DNA of 64,000 bases, from assembly GCA_030220185.1 (NCBI GenBank), contig JASPKZ010008349.1:489431-553430 (forward strand), written 5' to 3'. How positions within the stretch are numbered: the first letter of the stretch is position 1; every line of letters begins with the position of its first letter. Both the position numbers and the translations under genes were made by a program. Positions 30,701 to 42,905 of this stretch are shown piece after piece. The stretch is from Diploptera punctata (taxonomy: Eukaryota > Arthropoda > Insecta > Blattodea > Blaberidae). The notes beneath the pieces were generated by a model. It saw only the letters and a list, made by a program, of their open reading frames with translations. It was not told where the DNA came from and did no database searches.

Positions 30701-31269
30701 TTAAGTTTAAGACTAAGAGAAATAACACTATGAGGTAAATTATATAAATTTATTTTCCTGCACATAATGTGATAGTCACATTACTATGATCTTCCAAAGC
30801 AGCCAACATGTACAGCACTTAAAAGCATTTATAGGCCCTATGCAGACAACATATAGTTTTTAAATTACCATTTTCTTCATCACATAAATATCTAAACCAT
30901 GCAGTAAACGTGCCAAATGCCTTGAATCAATTTCTAGAATTGGTCTGCTGATTACTTTTTACTGTCTTGGTGCCAGAAAAATTCCCAATGTTTATATTCA
31001 AGTTATGACATCATATGGCATCCCTGGATATATGATTAAGTCAAACAGCTCACCAGTGACTTATTAGTTTGACAATTAGTCACAGGATCCAATGAATGGT
31101 TTACTGACAGCTAAGCTATAAATCCACCAGTCATAATAGCCCCCCAGGTAACAGCATGGATTGTACTGCTGAGCTCTATATGCTCCAAAATTGAATTATT
31201 TTAATGTTCTGACACTTGACATACTGTCATTTCCCATTTCAAAATAAAATAATAATTATTCATCCCTGT
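30701..31269. other. No recognisable gene
   Basis: A PLE-like 'aataacactatgaggtaaa' lies at 30721 (reverse of the 3' signature). The rest is unassigned. Confidence 0.45.
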
Positions 31270-31280
31270 ATCTATATAGG

Positions 31281-31588
31281 GGGGGCACGCCTTAGCGTAG
31301 TGGTTAAGGCACTGAACTACAAGCTGGAGGGTCGAGGGTTCGAGTCCCGGTGGGGTCAGGATTTTTAAACTGACCCAAACCCTCTGGCGGCACTATGGCC
31401 CTGGGGTCGACTCAGCCTCTAATGGAAATGAGTACCAGATGCTTGTTCTGGGGGTAAAGGCGGCCGTCACACAGGGCTGACAACCTGCCTGACATAAAGT
31501 GCTGATTGTCTAGAAAAAGTGGGAGCCTTTAACCTTCTACTACCCCAAGGGCCTCCGGGCCTGTTGTGGGATCACTTTACTTTTTTTT
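31281..31588 (+). mobile_element. SINE-B with TSD
   Basis: Perfect 11-bp TSD 'atctatatagg' at 31270-31280 and 31589-31599. Head contains 'tagcgtagtgg' (A box) and 'gggttcgagtccc' (B box); ends in poly-T after 'gatcactttac'. Confidence 0.9.
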
Positions 31589-31595
31589 ATCTATA

Positions 31596-32019
31596 TAGGC
31601 TGTAACGTAACTCAATGGCAACATTTCAGGAATGAGTTCCTCATATGGAGAGAATAAAAAAAGTGTATTACAACATGGGTCCGGAAATAGATAATTACAG
31701 AGTTATTCGAACTTTTATGAATGTTAGTACATGGCGACATAAATGCCGGGACTTGTTGGAGCGCTCTGTTCTGCCAGATGAAATGTTCGAAGTGACCTCC
31801 TTGTGCCTCAATACAGGTAGCTGCTCTTCTTTGCATTGAGTCTCCAACAGAAAAAAGACTGTCAATAACTACTGTAAACCTTAATAACCTAACATTCATA
31901 AAAGTTTGAATTACTCTGTAATTATCAATTTCTGGACCCATGTCGTAATACACTTTTTTTATTCTCTCCATATGAGGAACTCATTCCTGAAATTTCGCCG
32001 TTGAGTTGTTACACCCTGT
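31596..32019. mobile_element. Mariner/IS630-like long-TIR element
   Basis: About 120-bp inverted arms (31600-31735 and 31860-32019). The right end reads, inverted, CAGGGTGTAAC next to TA, a common mariner/Tc-type terminus. Inside, the minus frame has C-I-E-A-Q-G-G-H-F-E-H, which I associate with the C-terminus of insect mariner-like transposases. The SINE-B TSD overlaps the left edge. Confidence 0.55.
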
Positions 32020-32024
32020 ATATT

Positions 32025-32857
32025 AATGTGAAGGAGAAACTTTGCACCCCCTTTTAAGCAGATTGCGTGCACGGAGGAGTGTGATATTTGGCATAATTAA
32101 AGTTCATATAGAGAAGGAGTGCAGAAAAATAAAATTTATGTATAATATGTGTTACAAATAAATTGAATTAAACAAAATAAAATGAATTGTCTCTAAGGAA
32201 TTTATGTGTATTACTCATTCATTTGTTCATACTGAAAGTGCATTGTTGCAAAAAGAAAATTGTGCAGCAGCAATGTGAATTGACTTACTCTAGCGTATTT
32301 ATTATTAGTGATTTAAAAAAGTGAGTATTTTATTATTTAAATTTAAATTAAACCCTGTCTAATCTTTATTTCAGTAATTTCATTACATTTTTTAATATTT
32401 ACATATTCGCACCTACTTCCATTATGCCTCGACATAGAACATCGACGGGTTGGAGTGAGAGACAAAGAGGAAGGGATATACATTCCTGTACACATACATA
32501 TGTAATAATAGCCCAAATGCAAATTTAAATAGTACAAATGTCAAATGACGCGTTATTGTTTTTTAAATATGGCTTAGCCAAGCTATACCACATATTTCCT
32601 ACCATTCGTATTTTTAAAATAAATTGAAAATTAATGCATAATGATGTATTTGTGACAAAATTTAATGAATTGTGGTCGAATTTCGACCGCTGGGCAACCA
32701 CTAGTATAAGATATATTGTCATCTACACTTCATTCGACATCAATCATCCCAAAGATGTAAATCCCTTCACAAAGTGGAATGCAAATGATAGCAACATATT
32801 TTTAAATCAAGCAATGAACCTTCCACAGGTATTCACCCCATAAATATGTTGCAAAAA
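32025..32857. other. No recognisable gene
   Basis: AT-rich, unassigned. The open frame at 32634-32840 shows no domain. Confidence 0.45.
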
Positions 32858-33380
32858 GCCTTGGTGGTCTAGGGATTAAATCTCTTGTCTCTGGACCTGA
32901 GGGTTGGAGGTTCTAACCTGGCCAGGGTCAATGGATTTTTAGGACAGAAAAATCCAAGGGATAAGTTCTCAAGGAGTCTTTAAGCTATGAGCCCTGAGTC
33001 TAAATATTTTCATAAAAGAATATCAAGCCTAAATTAGAGCCTCTGGGCAAAATTCACACGATCCTCAAGTAATATCTCAGAACTTTGAAATTCCTGGCAA
33101 AAATGATTCGATTTTGAGGTTTTTCTGTTTACCAACAGAGAAAGCAAGAGACGGCTCTTCAAGACAACAGAACATTGATCATCAAAATACTGATGATGTA
33201 ACCGACTAAGGATTTGAAACTAGTCTAAGAAGAAGAAAAATAATGAGGTGAGTGATAAAAGTTTACCTAAATAAATATCTTAGTTGCCTACTAGGGGTCT
33301 CTTTAAGGCATTGAGCTAACCATTTGTCACTTGCTGACATCTATAGGGAAATAAGCATAACTAAGCTTGGTTATGTAATT
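32858..33380 (+). mobile_element. SINE-C interrupted by PLE fragment
   Basis: Head at 32862 ('cttggtggtctagggatt'), body to about 33080, then a PLE C-terminal/3' piece to about 33268. The SINE resumes with 'atatcttagttgcctactag'. Repeats aatatctcag and aatatcttag at the joints look like a TSD with one mismatch. The PLE piece ends 'aatgaggtgagtgataaaa'. Confidence 0.65.
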
Positions 33381-35224
33381 ACTGCATGAGAACACCCTTA
33401 TCTCACTGATATAGACGGACAGATGTTGCACAGAAGTTTTAAGAGTTCTTCTGTCATTAGCAATACGCATTAAAAAAATTCTCTAAAATTTGACTGCATT
33501 ACAAGATTGTGTAACCAGTTTAGTCTATTGTCGTATGCACATGGTGTCAACTTAAGACTTATCATATGTTAGAAAATATAACCCAATCTGCAAAACTTTC
33601 TGGCAAATGTCCAAGAAGTATCGCCCTCAAATATGCTGTTTTTTTTTTCCCCCTGATTAAGAGAGGCACATTAAGGAGCATTTTGAGTGTATTATATGGG
33701 AGATGTCGCGTAATTATATTGTCTTTGGAGTCTCATTTTAGTTAATAAATATTCATGAAAACATATAAATTAATCATTAAATATTAAAATATCCAGCTAA
33801 TATTTTAGCATTTCACTTTATGGAAAAACAGCATCAAAGTTTGACAGCTTCTGGCCAATTACCATATTTTTATGTTAGAAATATACACATACAGTCTTTT
33901 AAGAATTAAAATTGCAACTCACCTGGGTACAGCTGGCATAATATCTCTATTATATTAAAATATCCAGAAGTTCTGCACCCAATGTGGGAAATGTTTGTAG
34001 CACTTGCTGCTATGGCAAGGCAATCCTTCCAACTTTCATATAAAGAGGACAGACCCTCTCACACCAAACGATATGAAACCATTTTCCAGTCATATAATGT
34101 ACGACCTGAAATAATATACCATTATTGAAATATTTATTGGACAAATGAACTATAACAATGACATATTGACTATTTTTTCTCAAGCAAATAAAATGGATGT
34201 AGGCATACAAATGAATTTATTTATGATTACACGAATATCCCACGAGATTAGAATATCAGATAAGTACCGTTTTAGCAACCAGGATCGCGAATTTGTCAAA
34301 TATACAAATAATTACGATCAGCATAAAGAAAAGATGAAATGGTACATCATTGTGATTTATTTATTGGATTATCAACAGTTATAATAATAGTAAATACTTG
34401 AAATGTACAGCACCTTGCCGACATATAATCGTAACATTCGACGTTAACTTTCAAAAACATTTACACATTATTCATAATTGAAAATACAAATGAAAATCGT
34501 CACAATTTCTGCCACTTTACCATCAAAATTTTCACCTTCAAAATGGCGTCTTCTAGGCATGCGCAAGAACACTTTTAACTCAGATTATCTGTATTTTCGA
34601 GGAATTGTGATGTCCAGAATCATAATGGAGTGTTTATTCTTTCCTCGCTTATATTTACTTTCTTGGTGGAATTACTAATATTGTTTTAACATCTATTTTG
34701 TGTCAATTCAATAGATTGTGTCAAAAGTTACACTGGACCTCACCTCTAACAAGCAATACTCAACGTTGATGAAATTGTTGTAGACACAAAACAAACACCA
34801 TAGAGGAATAATAATCCTTGCAAACACCCTGTCTTTTTTCTAGTGTCCGATGTAATTACTAATAAATGCCAAAAGATGTCAGGAAAATCGCAATTCGATA
34901 CGTCGATATATATTATATATATCGATTAATGATCAATTGTTCTTTTTTTCAAATACACGAAAATCCTTACTCATAAATCAAATGAATTTTCATTATTTTA
35001 TTTTTTATAAGAATTAAATGAATCGTGATTTCTTCTTATTCTTTTATTCTTATGAATTGAACCTAGTAATGTTAAAAATTCCCAAATTTATTATATAAAT
35101 ATTTTATTTTTGTTATGACATTTTGAAGAGTTTCATAGAACGCATCTCTCTGTAGCAAAGTTTAGATGTATCAGGTGCATATATACTTATAAAATGTATA
35201 ATATTATTTTGCAATTTTGTTTCC
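33381..35224. other. 1.8 kb without recognised features
   Basis: AT-rich. An at-palindrome 'tcgatata...tatatcga' sits at 34902-34925. Short open frames (34145-34384, 34478-34678) have no domain, start context or splice support. Confidence 0.5.
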
Positions 35225-35660
35225 GTCTTTGATCCAAGGCTTGATCCTTGGGACCGCGAGCAATGTATAAGATACACCTTGAAGTGGGTTGCTACCCCGT
35301 TTCCATGGCGGGTTTATTATTCGGGGTTTCCTCCCTAGGCTGATTGCCTTCACCCAGCTCTAGAGCTCAGCGTGCCACGTTTTATTTCGGAGTTGTCTCT
35401 CCTAGATGGGTTGTCTTGCAGGACTAACAACCCCATCTGCCCGTTTGTCAATCTACAAGGCAGCAGATGTAGAGTTGCCTCTTCCGTCAAGTACACCGTA
35501 CCAAAGGACTCCTTCTCTGCTGTATGGTCTTTACCGTAACCTTGGCAAGGAGCCCTCACAAGGCACTATCAGCTGGGCAAGATGGACCATAGAACCAAGG
35601 TCTTTTTACGAGGTGTTACTCCTCCCCCATACCTTTTTTTTAACCTGGCTTGGGACAGGC
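35225..35660. other. GC-richer island, unknown repeat
   Basis: Clearly richer in G+C than its flanks. Pyrimidine-rich segments 'ggtttcctccctaggctg' and 'ctctagagctcag' suggest a fragment of a LINE untranslated region or SINE, but no tRNA boxes or family match. It directly abuts the LINE at 35667. Confidence 0.4.
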
Positions 35661-35666
35661 TATAGC

Positions 35667-36169
35667 AGGTTTAGAAACAAGCTGATAAAACAGTATAAAT
35701 ATCAGGATATATGAAAGATTTAATTTGGAGCAACAAACATATGTCAATAGAAAGCAAAATCCGCATATACAAAATGAGAGTTTGACCAGTCATCATATAT
35801 GGGGCAGAAACTAGGACTGATGCAATAAAAACTAAACAAATAATAAGCATATGTGAAATGAAGATCTTAAGAACTATTCAGGGAAAAATATTATTTTATA
35901 AAATACACAACACAGAAATTAGGGACAAATGTCATATTCAAGACATAACCAAATTTATTATAGATAGACGAAAATGTTGGAAGGGTCATATAGAGAGAAT
36001 GGAAGACAACCGACTTGTAAAAAGAGCTAAAGAAGATAGACCAACGGACGGGAGAAGAACAAGAGGAAGACCAGCCAGGTGATGGATAGAGAGTGAATGT
36101 ACGTCCAATACGTCTTCCTTCGAGGAGTGATTTTGAAAATATACAGGATGAAAATCCTACAAATTATGA
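35667..36169 (+). pseudogene. LINE C-terminal fragment
   Basis: Near-duplicate of 30200-30700: K-Q-x-D-K-T-V frame, then 35858-36082 with M-K-I-L-R-T-I-Q-G-K, D-R-R-K-C-W-K-G-H-I-E-R-M-E-D-N-R-L and G-R-R-T-R-G-R-P-A-R. The 3' end 'caggatgaaaatccta' is the same in both copies. Confidence 0.75.
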
Positions 36170-36330
36170 TTAACGCTCTGCATGCCACTGGTAAAACCTC
36201 TTGTGTCAGAGATTTAAATCGCGCCCGCCGATGTGATCGGCTTTGCTAGTAGTTTAAGTATATTATCTGGCAGGTAATGGACAGGAGCACCAGAGCCAAT
36301 CTAATCAGCTCTTGACACCTAAAGGGTTAA
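36170..36330. mobile_element. Possible TTAA-flanked MITE
   Basis: A 153-bp segment lies between TTAA at 36170-36173 and 36327-36330; its ends (cgctctgcatgcc and gacacctaaaggg) are only loosely inverted. piggyBac-type TSD is inferred, weak. Confidence 0.25.
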
Positions 36331-36580
36331 GAAGAAGTAGAAGAAAAAAAATTTATTTGAATGTTTTCCACTAAAAAAACGTTACAATTTATATAGCATA
36401 GAAGATCCTTAACTCAATAGACTCTTATTTAAATGCCTGCTAACTTTCCCCTCCACTCAGATTTAAATGGCCACAGAAGACAGGAGGTGCCATGCTCTTT
36501 ACATGCAAATACAAAAATGCTCATAGAATGGAATTTAATAAATATTTTTCTTTAGAAATTTTAGGGAAGGCTTCTGAATA

Positions 36581-37463
36581 ATTGTACTTGCCTAAAGTGA
36601 TATTTTGGTGTGGTAAATCTCGAAACATTCCGGGACATGAAGTGGAACTTCACACTTTTTGCACTGAAATGTAGTTTCACTCCTTTTGTTCTGTTTTGAA
36701 CACACGTTTGTAGGGTTTCTTTTTCTTGTCTGTGCTGGGGATATACAATGGAAAGTGAGCCCAGTTCCATGCCTGTAACCTGCCAGGGGTTGTACTTGAT
36801 GATGGGGGGGGGGCCTCTCATATTGTAGGAAGGCAGCTGAATTGTCTCCAATAACTGCTTGGCAACAGCTATTCTGAAGGTCGAATATGCTGTCTTGCTA
36901 TCTATGAAATTATTGTAGACCACAAAAGAGTTAAACATAAATATGTCGAGAAAAATAATATTCTGTATCCTTTTACAGTGCAACCCATTAAAGGGAAAAG
37001 GACAGTGATCTGGTCTTGAAAGTCAACGCCTTGCATCCTGATACTTCAGGCAGAGACTTGGTTTTTTTATTTCTTCCCTAGGTCTATGCCCTTTTACCCT
37101 CCTCAGTTTTCCTGTCGGTGTTCTGTCTAATGTTTCGAGGACAAAACTCTCTAATAAACTCAGAATTCCATCACAATCATCACCATACACCCTCTTAGAC
37201 GCCATTTCAAAGACTTAGCACTATAAATTTCTTCTATATATTTCCAACAAACAGACAGCTTCTAATTTCACGAATTCCTACAAAAAAAAGCAGGTCATCC
37301 AACATGCTTTCTCTCAGGAACCTAGCAAAGCTAACACATTAGACATCTATGGGGTAGTTTGGAAGTTATTGTAAAATATAAGAGATTATGCGCTTGACGT
37401 GAATGTCAATGAGTCTCACTGGAGTATGCGTGAACGTCATATCATACGAGTTGAATGGGTTAA
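36581..37463 (-). pseudogene. piggyBac transposase, internally deleted
   Basis: On the minus strand, TTAA (37460-37463) is followed by CCCATTCAACTC, a piggyBac-like 5' end. A Met at 37205 starts a 60-codon frame (M-A-S-K-R-V-Y-G-D-D-C-D) that could be the N-terminus. The C-terminal part follows with frameshifts: I-F-L-D-I-F-M-F-N-S-F-V-V-Y and F-R-I-A-V-A-K-Q-L-L-E. Then comes a cysteine-rich end, C-S-K-Q-N-K-R-S, F-Q-C-K-K-C-E-V-P-L-H, P-E-C-F-E-I-Y-H, stopping at about 36583. The catalytic DDD core is missing. Confidence 0.6.
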
Positions 37464-38171
37464 TGAATTTCTTTGTAAATAATTATGAGGAGAGGTATGA
37501 AACATTTGAATTTATCTTGTAAAAGCCTATTGTGTTCCAGAGCATACTGTAAATAAGGTGTGTCTCACCACATATTCCAAGTAATTATCAATTCTAAAAC
37601 TTCCTTTTATAATAGACTGAATGGTGTCAAAGCCATTCAGTGAAAGAAAATATGATTGGGGTTGCCATGCATCCAACATACACAAGAACACATTTCCTAT
37701 TTAAAAAAAAGGATTCATTTTTTAACAATAAACATAGTAAATAAGTTTAGTCTGTTGTCATTTCACAATAAATATAGTTTTTATGTGAATTAAACTGAAT
37801 AAATATTTTGTTTTAGATAATTTGTAGGAAAACAATTCAAGATCTTATGAAGAGTTAAAGTTGTTTACAAGAAATACTCATAATAAGGTTAAGATTTTAG
37901 GTGCACATCTTTTGTTTTTTGTATAGGACAAATTAGAGCTCTCTGAAAGAAACCAATGAGTGAGAAGTTACCTGAAATTGAGAATGGAGGCATTTTTCTA
38001 ATCACCTTATTTGTGAAATTTAGCCCCATTTTCCCCATTCTATCCAAAATCCCCATTTCCCCTCTTTTCTGGTCTTTTTTATGAAACTTTTTAAACATTT
38101 TTATACAGTGAATTCTGCCATTTAATTTACTTTACAATGTTCAATATATATATATATATATATATATATGT
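37464..38171. other. Spacer with PLE scrap and AT repeat
   Basis: 37480-37520 matches the PLE 3' end ('atgaggagaggtatgaaac'). An at microsatellite lies at 38142-38168. No gene. Confidence 0.5.
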
Positions 38172-38185
38172 AATATTATAGTATA

Positions 38186-38527
38186 ACTCCTGGCGCGACA
38201 GGCCTACAAGGCCCTTAGCCTACCAGCCGGCTGCTGGCCTCACATCCACATGTGTCAATCACAGAGGTAGATGATCAACAGCCAGTGTAGGGGTGACATG
38301 TGGTTAGCATGTCGAGTCCCCCAGCCGTTATAGCTGGTTTCCTCAACCTGGAGCCGCTACTTAATGTAGCTACCCAATTGCCTCACGATGCTGGGTGGGC
38401 ACCGGTCCCATACTGGCCGAAATACCATGAGAAAATTTCTTCCCCCATGGAGACTCGAACCAGCGCAAGTCCCGTAGCTCTGCGCCAAGGCTTCCTACCT
38501 TAACCGCTCGGCTACGGCTGCAGGGGC
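38186..38527 (-). mobile_element. SINE-D, full-length, with TSD
   Basis: Perfect 14-bp TSD 'aatattatagtata' at 38172-38185 and 38528-38541. Head on the minus strand: A box 'tagccgagcgg', B box 'ggttcgagtctcc'. Confidence 0.9.
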
Positions 38528-38541
38528 AATATTATAGTATA

Positions 38542-38947
38542 GTTATTTTATTACAGTATAGTTATTTAGGTTGGCAACCCCAAAATGTAGGAAGTTGAAC
38601 TTTCAATATCATGGTCGACATTGCTGTAAGTACGACAAAACATACTATTGCGCAAAAATATTTTTTTGTAGCATAAAATCATTTACCAGTACCAGTTAGC
38701 CTGTAATAAAATAAGTACTGATAATATGAACACATTATTTATGTTTATAGTCTGTCCTTGGAATATGTAGAGAAATTCACCAGCTTTCCAATTAGACATC
38801 TTTCTTCCTTGAAGTTCAAGAGCAAAATGAGTAATGTCACATGATCTGCTCTGCTTCCTGCACTACCCTCTGCAACCTCATTTGGCCGTGCATTTTTGCC
38901 TGCCTCCTGCGTAGATGGCTTATTTCGAAAACCTTCTCTACAGCCAC
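38542..38947. other. No recognisable gene
   Basis: AT-rich, unassigned. Confidence 0.5.
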
Positions 38948-39300
38948 CATTTGCAAAGACTAGTGGTTATGTTCCTTGCTGCTGGTCTTGAGAGTTGTGG
39001 ATTCAAACCCAGCCAGGGTAGATGCATTTTTTTAGGATGGAAAAATCCAGAGAACAAATCCTCCAGGAGGGACTTCAAGCCATGGGTCCCAAGTCTAAAG
39101 ATTTTTAGGCTCGTGAAAGAACTGCAAACCTGAATAAAAAGGCCTCTGTGCAAAATGTACCAAAGTTCTTCAACCTAATAATATCTTAGTTGCTTACTAA
39201 TCTCATTGGTTCAGTATGTTGACTGCATACCATTCATGACATATCTAGGGAAATAAGCGTAACTAGATTAATTTGGTCTTGTAACTCTCAACAAAGTAGA
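38948..39300 (+). mobile_element. SINE-C copy
   Basis: 'gactagtggttatg' (A-box side), 'ggattcaaaccc' (B box), 'aggatggaaaaatcc', and the distal 'aataagcgtaactag' segment. Confidence 0.8.
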
Positions 39301-39344
39301 GGCTAAGGCCCAACATTGAGCTGTTACATTATTGCAGATTTATT

Positions 39345-39545
39345 GAATGTTCCACGTAGATTATACAATCCTCAACTAAGTAAGATTTGATTTATAATAC
39401 CTTAGAGACCTTTCGGAACATGTTCCATCATCAGCTGTTAAAAATGGTACTATACTTTTAGTATTGTCTTGTTTTCATTTACATTGAAAGTTTTATTGTG
39501 CGATTCAGTATAGCTTGATTTAATTTTAATTAATTTTGTAATTTT
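39345..39545 (-). mobile_element. PLE end fragment with hammerhead
   Basis: Non-coding fragment containing the motif at 39407-39434. It abuts the endonuclease part of the following LINE. A related piece lies on the other side of that LINE at 42906-43005 in the opposite orientation. Confidence 0.5.
39407..39434 (-). ncRNA. Hammerhead ribozyme motif
   Basis: Minus strand: C-T-G-A-T-G-A (39434-39428), stem II GGAA/TTCC with loop catg (39426-39415), GAAA (39414-39411), G, GTC (39409-39407). All core bases are present; very short stem III. Confidence 0.6.
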
Positions 39546-39559
39546 AAGTAATTTTGTAT

Positions 39560-40155
39560 TTTTGAATTAGAAAGAAAAAATCAAGACATCATGATCCTTA
39601 CAGAAACTAAAAAGAAAGGAACCGGAATAGAAAATAAAGAATCTTGCACATATTATTATAGTGGGGTAAAAAAGCATCAAAGGGCACAACGGGGAGTTGC
39701 CATACTCATGAAGAATAAATACAAAAAGTATGTTACAGACTGGGAAGAGATTTAATTATGGCAGGGGATTTCAACAGCAGAACAGGAAGACAAAAACAAA
39801 GTAAAATTATAGGTCCACATGGAGAAAATGTTGTAAACGATAATGGAAAAAGAATTATAGACATCTGTGAGCAAAATTCTCTGAGAATATTAAATGGATA
39901 CTACCAGCACAAATATATTCATAAGTATACAAGATAGCTAGATACTCTTCAACAAAAATCAATTATTGACTACATTATAATTAAACAGGAAACTAAATTA
40001 AGAGTAAATGATGTAAGAGCATATAGAAGTACCGCATTCAGAGATCACTTTTTAGTCAATCCTAAAATCATATTTCCATATTTAAGTATTCAAGGTAAAA
40101 ATGATTCCAATTCAAACGAAGAAAAATATAATTTAGATAATAATATAATAAGTGG
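39560..40155 (+). pseudogene. LINE AP endonuclease domain
   Basis: I-M-I-L-T-E-T-K-K-K-G (contains the catalytic Glu of the T-E-T motif), G-V-A-I-L-M-K, I-M-A-G-D-F-N-S-R-T-G (G-D-F-N motif), S-I-I-D-Y-I-I-I-K, and F-R-D-H-F-L-V (the D-H motif). Sequence between the second and third pieces is deleted, and a TAG interrupts near 39937. In intact LINEs this domain nicks the target strand; here it is dead. Confidence 0.75.
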
Positions 40156-40174
40156 TTATAAATATAATTTATTA

Positions 40175-40364
40175 ATGTTAACATTAGTTTTTAAACACCT
40201 TAATGATGGACAAATTATATTTGAAAAGAAAAATATACGCCTAGACTGGGGTTTGAACCCAGGACCTTTGACTTTCTATGTCAATGCTCTTCCATCTGAG
40301 CATTGACATAGAAAGTCAAAGGTCCTGGATTCAAACCCCAGTCTAGGCGTATATTTTTCTTTTC
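40175..40364. mobile_element. SINE-E hairpin in LINE
   Basis: Flanked by 'aaatataatttatta' at 40160-40174 and 40365-40379 (15 bp, identical), part of which is also normal SINE-E end sequence. Two near-perfect arms of about 80 bp, each with a tRNA B box (gggtttgaaccc and its inverse), meet near 40296. Confidence 0.75.
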
Positions 40365-40382
40365 AAATATAATTTATTAAGT

Positions 40383-42428
40383 TTGGAAAATGACAGTACA
40401 TCATATTTATTTAAGCAAAGACTAAATGAAAAATTAATAGAAACTACATTTGAATCTACAGAAAAGCAATATCAATATATTAAAGATAAACTACATGAAG
40501 CAGCTAAAGAAGCTATTGGGGAAGAGAAATATACTAATAATAATAAAAACTATTGCTGGAGTGAAGAAATTGACAAAGAAGTAAAAATAAAAAGAGATAT
40601 TTATCTAAAATGGCTCAATACTAAATCAATAGAGGACAAAATTACCTTCATAAACAACAAGCAAAAATAAGAAAAGGTATATCAGAATTAAAGAACAAAT
40701 GCTGGGAAAATACATGTCAAAAAATACGAAGGTACATTGGAGGAAAAAGAAATGCGGAAGCATGGAAAACTTTAAAGAATATAAGAAAGAATGACAAAGA
40801 AGGATTTAATAAATACATTAATTTCCAAACTTGGGATAAATACTTCAAAGAATTATTACAGAAAACAGAGAGCAATATATAAACCCTATAGAGGAAGGAA
40901 GAATTTGATGCAGAACTAAAAGAAAATATACACCTAAACATAGAAACAGTGAAAGAAGCAGTAAAGTCATTAAAGAATAGAACGTCAACAGGAAAAGGAA
41001 ATATTCCAGCTGAATTAATAAAACATGGAACAGTTAAGTTGTTCGAATTATTGAGAAGTCTATTTGAAAAATGCATAAATGGAGAAGATATACCATCAGA
41101 TTAGAAAATAGGATATATTTCAACCATACATAAAAAAGGAAAAAAAAGATGAATGCAAAAACTATAGGGGAATTACAGTCAATAGTACACTAAGTAGACT
41201 ATATGGAAAGGTAATCAAGTATTTCCTAGAAGTTGAATACAAAAAGTTAGAACCAGAGGAACAGGCAGGATTTAGAGTGGGCAGATCAACAATAGACCAC
41301 ATTTTCAACATACGACAGATTATAGAAAAGAAAACAATCAGAGCACAACCGCTACATCTAGTATTTATAGATTAGAAAAAGCCTACGATAACATTCCTAC
41401 ATCAAAATTATGGAAAGTCTTAAAACTAAAAAAAATAAATCCAACACTGACTGAAGCAATTCAAAAACTATATTCAGAATCATATGTGCAAATAAAAATG
41501 GGAAAGTACTTGTCTAAAGGTTTTCAAACAAATAAAGGATTACGACAGGGATGCTGTATATCTCCAACATTATATAAGATATATGCTGAAAAAGCTATTG
41601 AAGAATGGAAAAAGAAATGTAAACCGATGGGAATACCACTAGATGATAATTTAACAATATATACACTCCAGTTTGCAGATGACCAATTGATATCGGCTCA
41701 AGAATTTGAAGATATAGAATACCTCACTAGAAAATTAATACAAGAATATAGTTTATGGGGTTTAAAGATCAATATGGATAAATCTAGATATATGACAATA
41801 GGGGATCTTCCTCAAGATTTAATACTAGAAGAAAATTTAGGGACAATTAAATACACTGAAGAATATAAGTATTTGGGAATTAAAATGACTAAAGATGGAA
41901 AACAAGAAACAGAGATAAGAAACAGGATCAATATAGGAAAGTATGCTATATCTGCCCTAAATGGAATAGTATGGGACAAACATATCTTCAAAGAAACAAA
42001 AAAAACTATTTTTAATACAATAATCAGAAGCATTATTACCTATGGAGCTGATGTGTGGGCTTTAAATACACAAATGAAAAAAAAAATTACTCGCCACTGA
42101 AATGGACTACTGGAGACGTGCTGCAAGAATATCCAGGAAGGATAAAATCAGAAATTCATATATAAAAGAAAAAATGCAGGTACAATATTCAATATTAGAT
42201 TTTATAAAGAAGAAACAATTAAATTGGTACGGACACATTATAAGGATGGAAGAAGGAAGACTACCTAAGATAATCATGGATTGGGAACCACAGGGAAGGA
42301 AAAAGAAGGGTAGACCAAATATTACGTGGATTCAGGGAATCAATGAAACTAAGAGGGAATGGGAAATAGAAGAAGATATATGGAATGAACAGACAAGAAT
42401 GGAAAAATGTGTTGAAACAAATGTGTAG
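40383..42428 (+). pseudogene. LINE reverse transcriptase and C-terminus
   Basis: Order of motifs: A-G-F-R-V-G-R-S-T-I-D-H (41268), motif A read as F-I-D-L-E-K-A-Y-D-N-I-P only after correcting a 1-nt deletion at about 41372, motif B G-L-R-Q-G-C-C-I-S-P-T-L-Y (41538), motif C Q-F-A-D-D-Q-L-I-S (41672), then Y-L-G-I-K-M and I-I-T-Y-G-A-D-V-W. A frameshift at about 42085 leads to the last frame W-Y-G-H-I-I-R-M-E, G-R-P-N-I-T-W. The segment 41486-42100 is open for 204 codons, so decay is modest. Confidence 0.85.
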
Positions 42429-42508
42429 TTAACTCTGAACATGGGTACCGGAAAAATGTATATTCATTGTAAAAGCCAGAATAATAATAAATAAATTTTT
42501 TTTTGTAT

Positions 42509-42905
42509 TGTAAGCCTATGTTTTCCCTTTACAGAGATTTAGGCGCTCTCCCCCTACAGGGAAGAATTTGAACCACACTAATTTAGTTACACTTGTTTTC
42601 GTATAGATGTCATTTTGAGTGGTCTGTGGTCAGCGTTCTGCCTCATACTGACATCTAGGAAACCAAGGTAGTACTAGGACGGGAAAATTCGGTAAATTTT
42701 GCTGAGAGGCCTTTTCATTCAGGCTTAAGGACTTTTACGAGCCTGAAAATCTTCAGATTCAGGACCCATTGCTTAAAGTCCCTCCCGAAGGACTTGCTCC
42801 TTGGATTTTTCCATCCTAAAAATCCATCGACCCCGGTCAGGACTGAACCCGCTACCCTCGGGACCAGAGGCAAGGAGCATAACCACTAGTCCACCGCGGC
42901 CGACT
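42509..42905 (-). mobile_element. SINE-C, full-length
   Basis: Minus copy ending exactly at the LINE 3' tail; head at 42905 ('ggccgcggtggactagtgg' on the minus strand). A few bases differ from 10592-10975. Confidence 0.9.

Larger units (their letters stand above)
39550..42490 (+). mobile_element. LINE, endonuclease plus RT, longest copy
   Basis: APE-type non-LTR retrotransposon covering most of ORF2: endonuclease pieces to 40155, a SINE-E hairpin at 40175-40364, the region before RT, RT, and the C-terminus ending at 42428. The tail 'aataataataaataaa' is at 42481. An internal deletion in the endonuclease (near 39735), frameshifts and stops inactivate it. Clade not assigned; features are RTE- or I-like. 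Confidence 0.85.

Noticed and set aside
33180..33225. C-T-G-A-T-G-A followed by GAAAC and GTC as another hammerhead
   Set aside because: Stem II cannot be formed from the bases between the two core parts; at best a decayed PLE end.
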